This document shows, one piece after another, positions 1-4,763 of a stretch of 8,361 nucleotides of DNA (its first letter is position 1; the number at the start of each line of letters is the position of its first letter). The DNA comes from Gp13-AA77 sp036521995 (GTDB lineage: Bacteria; Acidobacteriota; Terriglobia; UBA7540). Where the stretch lies: contig DATDGR010000260.1 in NCBI GenBank assembly GCA_036521995.1, positions 1-8,361 on the forward strand, given 5' to 3'. The translations under genes were made by a program, and so were the position numbers. The notes beneath the pieces were generated by a model, which had not been told where the DNA came from, searched no databases, and saw only the letters and a program-made list of their open reading frames with translations.

Positions 1-2
1 CC

Positions 3-2036
3 TCCATCAACCACACCCAGCCTGCGATGGCCTTCGGCGACGGGCTCTTTGAGGCCTTCAATTCGGCGGACGGCTCGATCGTGGGTGCGTACGGAAACCT
101 CTTTCAGTTCAAGCAGGACATGACCGATACCTACGGCAGCCACACCTTCAGGTGGGGAATAGAGATGCGTTTCAATTTCGATGCCTCGGTCTTCGGTACA
201 AATATCAACGGGCTTTATGATTTTGGCGGGGGAACCGCCTATTCTCCCGTGCTGATCACCTCCGCCAGCGGCAAGCACAACATCGAGCCGGGTGATCCGT
301 TGCCTGACTCCCTCACAGGCCTGCTGACGGCCACACCCTATTCCTATACCGTCAGCGCGGTTTCAAATCTGGCCGCCCAGGGCGACAAGTTTGATGAGGC
401 GGCCGTTCGCCGCGAGGCGTACAACTTCTACTTCCAGGACGGTTGGAAAGCCACTTCTCATCTGACGGTCAATTACGGTTTGCGTTATGAAGTGAACAGC
501 TTCATCAAGGAGGCGAAGAATCGCACATCTTCCCCGCAGATTATCGGACCCGCCGGCAATCCGGTGCCGTTTTGGGAAGCGGATGCTCAACAGATTCTCC
601 TCTACGCCCCCAAGCCTCCTTATGGCATGGACTGGAGCGGCTTGGGGCCGCGCCTGTCGGTGGATTACGGGATGGGGAGCCACACCGTACTGCACGCGGC
701 CGGCGCCATTACCACCATCCTCCCCAACTTATGGCAGGACAATTTCCTGACCGGCGCCATCCCTTTCTCTTTCAGCCCTTTCATCAGCGCTTTGCGAGGT
801 ATTCCGGTGCCGTTTTCGAATTCGGTGGTTCCGTTGAACCTGCCGCCCGTCTACACGCCCCAGGGCCAACTGGTGGTTCCGAACGGAAACACCACTGAGG
901 TGGCGCCCAATACGCAGATTGATCTGACGCGCTTTCAAAACGATCTGTCGGCTCTCACGCCCGGCCATCAGGTTCAACTGCTCACCATGATCGGCATGGC
1001 CAGGAGCTTCCGCAACGGATACATCGGAACCTACACGGCGGGTGTGGATCATGATTTTCGGGATATCAAGCTCAGCGTCGCCTATGTCGCCACCGTGGGG
1101 GTGCATCTTGCCGACGTTGCCCTGCCGAACAGCTACGGTGGAGCCTCCCCGGCCTTCGCCCCGTTTACCCAGTTCAACCCGGCGGGCCAGCCCACGGCGG
1201 GTTTGGGGCCCGAGTACCTGATGGCCACGGGTTCGTATTCCAGTTATAACGCGCTGCAGACGAGCCTCGCCAAGAACTCCACGCGCTGGGGACTCGGTTT
1301 TCAGGCCAGTTACACCTATTCCAAATCCCTTGACGACACGAGCTCCGTGCTGAGCGGTCTGTTTCCGAATGCCGGCGTGGTCCTTCAGACCCTGCCGCAG
1401 AACCCCTGGAATCCCGGCGCGGAGAAGGGGCCCTCCACCTTCGACGTCACTCATGTCTTTACCCTGAGCCTGATCCAGATGCTTCCCCTGGATCGCGTAA
1501 GCCTTCTCCGTCCTTTGGGCAGACCGCTAACGGCGGGCTGGCAGTTCCTCAACATCACCACCCTGATGACCGGGCCGCCCTTTACGGTGTATTCCGGAAT
1601 TCAGCAGACGGGACACGGAGCTGGGGGAACCGACCGCCCCGACCTCCTCACCCATCCGGTCTTCTCCACCAGCCGCACCGTGCGCGAGGACTATTTCGGG
1701 CTCGGCGCTAACAATCCCTCCTTCTTCGACATCCCGATCAACGTTCCAGGCGGAACCGGGCCGAACCAGGGCACATTTGGCACCTTGGGGCGGAGCACCT
1801 TCCGCGGTCCGGGATTGCAGAACTATGACGTGGCCTTGATCAAGGACACCCCGTTCGGCCACCGCGGCGGCGCGGAGATGGGTACCCTGGAATTTCGCGC
1901 CGAGTTTTTCAATGTCTTCAACCTGGTGAATTTCGGACTGCCGTCCAACATCGTGCGCGGCAGCGGCTTCGGAATCATCAGCAGGACGGCCGGGACTTCC
2001 CGGCAGATCCAGTTCTCGTTGAAATTGATTTATTGA
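3..2036 (+). CDS. TonB-dependent receptor, Oar-like, C-terminal part (5' end outside window)
   Basis: This is the beta-barrel part of an outer-membrane TonB-dependent receptor of the Oar-like (carboxypeptidase-regulatory-like) type. The frame is open from the first codon in the window, so the ATG at 27 is probably internal and 677 residues are visible. Full-length family members usually exceed 1,000 residues; the signal peptide, the N-terminal regulatory-like domain and most of the plug would lie to the left. Family-typical segments are 'FYFQDGWKATSHLTVNYGLRYE', written here in parts as FYFQDGWK and LTVNYGLRYE, then LGPRLSVDYG, ASYTYSKSLDD, FRAEFFNVFNLVNFG and the C-terminal QIQFSLKLIY. The terminal aromatic residue after alternating hydrophobic residues fits a beta-barrel assembly signal. 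The family imports or binds bulky substrates using TonB energy; the substrate cannot be read here. No strong intrinsic terminator follows; a double-hairpin repeat begins 53 bp past the stop. Confidence 0.9.
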   Translation, partial: SINHTQPAMAFGDGLFEAFNSADGSIVGAYGNLFQFKQDMTDTYGSHTFRWGIEMRFNFDASVFGTNINGLYDFGGGTAYSPVLITSASGKHNIEPGDPLPDSLTGLLTATPYSYTVSAVSNLAAQGDKFDEAAVRREAYNFYFQDGWKATSHLTVNYGLRYEVNSFIKEAKNRTSSPQIIGPAGNPVPFWEADAQQILLYAPKPPYGMDWSGLGPRLSVDYGMGSHTVLHAAGAITTILPNLWQDNFLTGAIPFSFSPFISALRGIPVPFSNSVVPLNLPPVYTPQGQLVVPNGNTTEVAPNTQIDLTRFQNDLSALTPGHQVQLLTMIGMARSFRNGYIGTYTAGVDHDFRDIKLSVAYVATVGVHLADVALPNSYGGASPAFAPFTQFNPAGQPTAGLGPEYLMATGSYSSYNALQTSLAKNSTRWGLGFQASYTYSKSLDDTSSVLSGLFPNAGVVLQTLPQNPWNPGAEKGPSTFDVTHVFTLSLIQMLPLDRVSLLRPLGRPLTAGWQFLNITTLMTGPPFTVYSGIQQTGHGAGGTDRPDLLTHPVFSTSRTVREDYFGLGANNPSFFDIPINVPGGTGPNQGTFGTLGRSTFRGPGLQNYDVALIKDTPFGHRGGAEMGTLEFRAEFFNVFNLVNFGLPSNIVRGSGFGIISRTAGTSRQIQFSLKLIY

Positions 2037-2088
2037 GTGGCGGAAGCCTTGAGTTCCCGGCGCTTCGTTTCAAGAAGTGTCCAACCTG

Positions 2089-2205
2089 GGTGGCGCCTAC
2101 ATTGCCTTCTATGTAGGGCGCCGATCGATGCTTCCGGTGCATTTGGCCGCCGGTACTGATCGCCCCAAGAGGCTCGCCGACATGAAAAGCAATGTCGGCG
2201 CCACC
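2089..2205 (+). repeat. Double-hairpin BIME-like repeat, copy 1
   Basis: A 117-bp element bounded by GGTGGCGCC and GGCGCCACC. Its two ends form a 29-position inverted repeat with 24 matches. Each end also folds on itself. On the left, GGCGCCTACAT (2092-2102) pairs with ATGTA plus GGCGCC (2111-2122, with one bulged G), leaving loop TGCCTTCT. On the right, GCCGACAT (2176-2183) pairs perfectly with ATGTCGGC (2192-2199) around loop GAAAAGCA. A second copy lies at 2994-3109. Two inverted hairpin units with a spacer, placed behind a gene, fit a REP doublet (BIME) or a small non-autonomous element. No target-site duplication is evident. Confidence 0.85.
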
Positions 2206-2261
2206 ACGGGGGAATCCAGGGCGGATGCACAAGGGTGACCTTCAAACTTCGCGTTTCCCGT

Positions 2262-2302
2262 GTTTCTAGCGGCGCCGCGGGGTCGAAAATGGTTTCTAGC
2301 GG
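2262..2302 (+). repeat. 11-bp direct repeat with 30-bp period
   Basis: GTTTCTAGCGG occurs at 2262-2272 and again at 2292-2302. The period is 30 bp, about three helical turns, so both copies would face the same side of the DNA. The first overlaps the perfect palindrome GCGGCGCCGC at 2269-2278. The second ends 9 bp before the higBA -35 hexamer. It could be an upstream regulator site or chance; nothing else in the window identifies a binding protein. Confidence 0.4.
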
Positions 2303-2311
2303 GGTTTCAGG

Positions 2312-2340
2312 TTGACAACTGACAAGTGATACTTTACAGT
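2312..2340 (+). promoter_or_regulatory. Predicted sigma-70-type promoter of higBA
   Basis: A perfect -35 TTGACA (2312-2317) is followed after exactly 17 bp by TACAGT (2335-2340), which keeps four of six consensus -10 bases. Transcription would begin near 2347, only about five bases before the higB ATG at 2352. No Shine-Dalgarno sequence precedes that ATG. The higB message may therefore be leaderless or nearly so. Confidence 0.65.
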
Positions 2341-2341
2341 T
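2317..2341. promoter_or_regulatory. Predicted HigA operator palindrome
   Basis: The arms AACTGACAAGT (2317-2327) and ACTTTACAGTT (2331-2341) are inverted repeats matching at 9 of 11 positions around a GAT centre. The palindrome starts at the last base of the -35 hexamer and covers the spacer and the whole -10. A bound repressor would block RNA polymerase. HigA-type antitoxins are known to repress their own promoters as dimers through such palindromes, so HigA is the expected ligand; that step is inference. Confidence 0.6.
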
Positions 2342-2351
2342 ACGCTGCCTG

Positions 2352-2630
2352 ATGATTCGGAGCTTCAAGCATCGTGGCCTCAAACGGCTTTATGAACGCG
2401 GCGACCGCAGCGGGATACGGCCGGATTTGCTGGACGCGGTTGAGGACATTCTTGCCCGCCTCGATGAGGCCAACGCGCCGCAGGAGCTTAACCTGCCGGG
2501 TTATCGCCTGCATCCGCTCAAGGGTGGCTGGCAGGGCTCTTGGTCAGTGACGGTTCGGGCCAACTGGCGCATTATTTTCAGCTTTCAAGGGGCTGATGCA
2601 TTTGACGTTGAACTGATTGATTACCACTAG
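2352..2630 (+). CDS. higB: HigB-type mRNA interferase toxin (RelE/ParE superfamily)
   Basis: A 92-residue toxin of a type II toxin-antitoxin module. HigB enzymes bind the ribosomal A site and cleave mRNA during translation. The length equals that of the characterised Proteus vulgaris HigB. The conserved segments are present: an N-terminal MIRSFKHRGLKRLYERG, the central YRLHPLKG (residues 51-58), WSVTVRANWRIIF (64-76) and a C-terminal DYH (90-92). The residues recalled as active-site positions in the Proteus enzyme are all here at the same numbers: His54, Lys57, Arg73, Asp90, Tyr91 and His92. The toxin therefore looks intact. It precedes its antitoxin by 20 bp, the toxin-first order usual for HigBA. 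The ATG at 2352 has no visible Shine-Dalgarno sequence and lies about five bases from the predicted transcript start. The module sits between direct copies of a double-hairpin repeat. Confidence 0.93.
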   Translation: MIRSFKHRGLKRLYERGDRSGIRPDLLDAVEDILARLDEANAPQELNLPGYRLHPLKGGWQGSWSVTVRANWRIIFSFQGADAFDVELIDYH

Positions 2631-2650
2631 ATGACGAAAGGGGAGACACC

Positions 2651-2953
2651 ATGCCGATGAAGAACCCGCCTCATCCCGGACGCAGCATACGAACGGCTTG
2701 CCTTGAACCCTTAGGCCTGTCCGTGACCGAAGGCGCAAAGGTTCTAGGCGTCACGCGGCAGGCCCTCAACAACGTGGTGAACGGCAAGGCCGGTATCAGT
2801 CCGGAGATGGCGATCCGGCTTGCCAAGGCGTTCGGCAGCAGGCCGGAAACGTGGTTGCGGATGCAGCTTGCCTATGACTTGGCAGCCGCCCGAAAGGACG
2901 AAAGCAAGATCAAGGTTCGGCGACAGCACCTCCAAGAACTTCACGCACATTGA
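2651..2953 (+). CDS. higA: HigA-type antitoxin, XRE-family helix-turn-helix
   Basis: A 100-residue antitoxin expected to bind and neutralise HigB and to repress the higBA promoter. It opens with the typical HigA motif PPHPGRSIR (residues 6-14). An XRE-type helix-turn-helix follows at about residues 24-62: SVTEGAKVLGVTRQALNNVVNGKAG in two helices, then SPEMAIRLAKAFGSRPETWLRMQ, a stretch characteristic of the family. The charged C-terminal tail (about 80-100) probably contributes to toxin contact or dimerisation. The start at 2651 is favoured over the in-frame ATG at 2657 because AAAGGGGAG ends five bases before it. It lies 20 bp behind higB, so both should share one transcript. Translation from this good ribosome site, against a site-less higB start, would favour antitoxin excess. 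A double-hairpin repeat starts 41 bp after the stop. Confidence 0.93.
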   Translation: MPMKNPPHPGRSIRTACLEPLGLSVTEGAKVLGVTRQALNNVVNGKAGISPEMAIRLAKAFGSRPETWLRMQLAYDLAAARKDESKIKVRRQHLQELHAH

Positions 2954-2993
2954 GCGATGCCGATCCGGAACCCACTGCCGCGCGTGACGCGCG

Positions 2994-3109
2994 GGTGGCG
3001 CCTATATTGCTTTCTATGTAGGTGCCGATCGATGCTTCTCGTGCGCTTGGCCGCCGGTACTGATCGCCCCAAGAGGCTCGCCGACATGAAAAGCAATGTC
3101 GGCGCCACC
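2994..3109 (+). repeat. Double-hairpin BIME-like repeat, copy 2
   Basis: A 116-bp copy of the element at 2089-2205, in the same orientation. The last 63 bases (3047-3109) are identical to copy 1 (2143-2205); the left half has six substitutions and a one-base deletion. The left hairpin pairs 2997-3007 with 3016-3026 without any bulge, using two G-U pairs. The right hairpin is unchanged. The end symmetry is one base longer here (GGGTGGCGCC and GGCGCCACCC). It follows the higA stop by 41 bp and is preceded by the small palindrome CGCGTGACGCG (2980-2990). Confidence 0.85.
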
Positions 3110-3131
3110 CGGCAGGCCGATTCGGAACACG

Positions 3132-3161
3132 TTGACACCTGGCTGTGCGCTGGTGTATATA
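3132..3161 (+). promoter_or_regulatory. Strong sigma-70-like promoter with no clear gene
   Basis: A perfect TTGACA (3132-3137) is followed after 18 bp by TATATA (3156-3161), giving a predicted start near 3168. This is the best promoter match in the window besides that of higBA. It lies 23 bp past repeat copy 2 and about 400 bp before the desulfurase gene. It may drive that operon through a long leader, a small transcript, or the doubtful frame at 3189. Confidence 0.45.
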
Positions 3162-3188
3162 AGAAGGTAAATCGAGCGTGGGTGACGT

Positions 3189-3341
3189 ATGGCGGAGTGC
3201 AGGCAAGAGCGGTGGCAGGGACGGATTGGGGCGACGGGCGGCCTGCCTGTTGGTTCCCGGCACGGGACCCGCAGCCTCCGAGCGGGGTCAGGCTTCGGAA
3301 AAAATTCGATTTGCTACGAACGAAGCCTAAAAGCCATTTAG
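3189..3341 (+). other. Uncertain 50-codon ORF behind the 3132-3161 promoter
   Basis: ATG at 3189 opens a frame of 50 codons ending in TAG at 3339-3341, with a weak GGTGA four bases upstream. The product begins MAECRQERWQGR and ends NSICYERSLKAI. It has no signal peptide, membrane segment or family I recognise. Only its position about 20 bases after a good promoter speaks for it; it may equally be chance in a structured non-coding transcript. Confidence 0.2.
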
Positions 3342-3406
3342 AATCAACACGTGCTCGCAGGGGATCCCAAGGAATCCCAGCAAGTTGTTGGTCTGCAAGG
3401 AGTTAA

Positions 3407-3437
3407 TTGATTACCCCAAATTATCCCAGCATATTAC
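3407..3437 (+). promoter_or_regulatory. Weak candidate promoter for the desulfurase-mnmA operon
   Basis: TTGATT (3407-3412) is followed at 19 bp by TATTAC (3432-3437); ATATTA one base earlier gives an 18-bp spacer. It lies in the AT-rich spacer and would give a leader of roughly 120 bases before the GTG at 3567. The match is partial, so it is listed only as the nearest promoter-like site. Confidence 0.25.
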
Positions 3438-3482
3438 TGATAAAAAAACGCTTACGCTGAAATTAGGCTCCTTGCCTTTCGA

Positions 3483-3530
3483 TTTTGAGGCTGCTTTTGC
3501 CCCGTTTTAGCCCGTTTTAGCCGCTTTTTT
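3483..3530. repeat. Phased T-tracts with a tandem decamer
   Basis: The decamer CCCGTTTTAG occurs twice in tandem (3501-3520), flanked by the degenerate units CTGCTTTTGC (3491-3500) and CCGCTTTTTT (3521-3530). T-tracts therefore start at 3483, 3495, 3505, 3515 and 3525, close to the helical repeat. Tracts in phase with the helix bend DNA. This would place an intrinsic curve just ahead of the desulfurase gene. The final run is flanked by GCCGC and GCGGC, but that 5-bp hairpin carries its T-run in the loop and is not a normal terminator. Confidence 0.6.
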
Positions 3531-3566
3531 GTGCGGCCAGGCCCAGGAAAGGCCGTAAGACAAACA

Positions 3567-4763
3567 GTGTCAAGGATTTATCTCGATAACAACGCCACCA
3601 CGCCCGTCGCGCCCGAAGTGGCCGAGGCCATGCGCCCCTACCTGCACGAGGAGTTCGGCAACGCCTCCTCGGTGCACGGGTTCGGCCAGCGGGCGCGCGA
3701 GGCTGTGGAGCAGGCGCGCGAACACGTGGCCCGGCTGATCAACGCCCATCCGGCGGAGGTCGTCTTCACCAGCGGCGGCACCGAGAGTGACAACGCCGCC
3801 GTCTTCGGCGCGGTGGAGGCGGCGCGGCCGAGGTCGCTGGCGGGACCGAAGCACGTGATCAGCACACCCATCGAGCATCCTGCCGTGCTGTATGGCCTTC
3901 GAGCCTTGGAACGGCGGCAGGTCGATGTGACATATGTGCCGGCAGGGTCGGGTGGCGTGGTGGACCCGGCCGATGTCGAGCGTGCCATCCGGCCCGAGAC
4001 GGTCCTGATCACCGTGATGCTCGCCAACAACGAGATCGGCACGCTGCAGCCGCTCGCTGAGATCGGGCACCTGGCCCGCGAGCGCCACATCGTGTTCCAC
4101 ACCGACGCCGTGCAGGCCGTCGGCAAGGTGCCGGTGGACGTGGAGGCGCTCGGTCTCGATCTGCTTTCGCTCTCCGCCCACAAGCTCTATGGGCCTAAGG
4201 GCGTGGGCGCTCTCTACATCCGCAAGGGAACGCGCCTGGAGCCGCTGCTGCACGGGGGCCATCACGAGCGCGACCGCCGGCCGGGAACCGAGAATGTTCC
4301 GGGCATCGTGGGACTCGGCGCCGCCTCCGAACTCGCCGGGCAGAGGCTGGCGGCCGAAGCTTTGCGCCTCGCGACCCTGCGCGACCGGCTGGAATCGGGT
4401 CTTCTGGCCCGCGTCGAGAACGCACGGGTGAATGGCGACCCGGGCCGGCGCCAGCCGAATACGCTGAATCTGGGCTTTGAAGGAATCAAGGGCGAGTCGC
4501 TGGTGATGGCCCTCGATCTCGCCGGTGTCGCCTGCTCCACCGGCTCGGCCTGCGCCTCAGGCTCCGTCGAGCCCTCGCACGTGCTTCAGGCTCTCGGCCT
4601 GTCGCGCGACGACGCGCGCTCCAGCATCCGGCTGAGTCTGGGCCGTTATAATACCGAGGCCGACATCGACACGGCGCTGGAAGTGATTCCGCGCGAGGTG
4701 GCGCGCCTGCGGGCGCTGTCGCCGCGGTATGCGTCCGTCGGCTCGGCGGCAGGAGCGTTATGA
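3567..4763 (+). CDS. Cysteine desulfurase, NifS/IscS family (YrvO-like partner of MnmA)
   Basis: A PLP enzyme that takes sulfur from cysteine, giving alanine and an enzyme persulfide. Numbering from the GTG at 3567 gives 398 residues, the usual size. Motifs in order: RIYLDNNATTP near the N terminus, TSGGTESDNAA (cofactor phosphate loop), the EHPAV histidine, MLANNEIGTLQP, HTDAVQAVGKVPVDV, LSAHKLYGPKG with the PLP lysine at 206, RPGTENVPGIVGLG, and CSTGSACASGS with the catalytic cysteine at 329. Cys323, six residues earlier, is a second cysteine in the same loop. The start is a choice: GTG at 3531 gives twelve more residues but follows a T-run with no ribosome site, while GTG at 3567 gives the family-like MSRIYLDNN and has AGGAAAGG 14 bases upstream. 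The stop overlaps mnmA by ATGA, so this desulfurase probably supplies tRNA thiolation, as YrvO does in Bacillus subtilis; no Fe-S scaffold gene follows. Confidence 0.93.
   Translation: MSRIYLDNNATTPVAPEVAEAMRPYLHEEFGNASSVHGFGQRAREAVEQAREHVARLINAHPAEVVFTSGGTESDNAAVFGAVEAARPRSLAGPKHVISTPIEHPAVLYGLRALERRQVDVTYVPAGSGGVVDPADVERAIRPETVLITVMLANNEIGTLQPLAEIGHLARERHIVFHTDAVQAVGKVPVDVEALGLDLLSLSAHKLYGPKGVGALYIRKGTRLEPLLHGGHHERDRRPGTENVPGIVGLGAASELAGQRLAAEALRLATLRDRLESGLLARVENARVNGDPGRRQPNTLNLGFEGIKGESLVMALDLAGVACSTGSACASGSVEPSHVLQALGLSRDDARSSIRLSLGRYNTEADIDTALEVIPREVARLRALSPRYASVGSAAGAL

Larger units (their letters stand above)
3110..3566. other. Gene-poor spacer between the repeat and the cysteine desulfurase
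   Basis: About 450 bases with no gene I can recognise. Its left part is GC-rich and holds a promoter-like sequence (3132-3161) and a doubtful 50-codon frame (3189-3341). From about 3300 it becomes clearly richer in A and T than the flanking genes, with a run of seven A's near 3442 and phased T-tracts. I find no tRNA, no SRP, RNase P or tmRNA hallmark, and no complete insertion sequence. The composition change could mark an old insertion scar. Confidence 0.6.

Noticed and set aside
729..1454. 241-codon minus-strand frame inside the receptor gene
   Set aside because: It shadows the well-supported receptor, and its composition is not protein-like (rich in Gly, Arg, Val and His with no motif).
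2041..2070. Terminator for the receptor gene (GAAGC/GCTTC then GTTT)
   Set aside because: The stem is five pairs with a long loop and a poor T-run; the double-hairpin repeat downstream is the more likely 3' structure.
2030..2383. 117-codon minus-strand frame over the higBA promoter region
   Set aside because: It is created by repeat copy 1 and has an Arg/Cys-rich composition typical of out-of-frame GC-rich DNA.
3230..3310. SRP (4.5S) RNA suggested by GGGTCAGGCTTCGGAA
   Set aside because: The conserved tetraloop region is incomplete: the AGCAGC segment expected after GGAA is missing, and the flanks do not form the long helix.
2957..3406. 149-codon + strand frame after higA
   Set aside because: Its first third is a translation of the hairpin repeat, and the same peptide pattern arises from copy 1. 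It has no ribosome site and no recognisable domain.
3521..3537. Intrinsic terminator at GCCGC-T6-GCGGC
   Set aside because: The stem is only five pairs and the T-run is in the loop, not after the stem, so it does not fit a Rho-independent terminator.
3570..4265. 231-codon minus-strand frame inside the desulfurase gene
   Set aside because: The sense frame has every NifS/IscS motif; the antisense frame results from strong GC codon bias.
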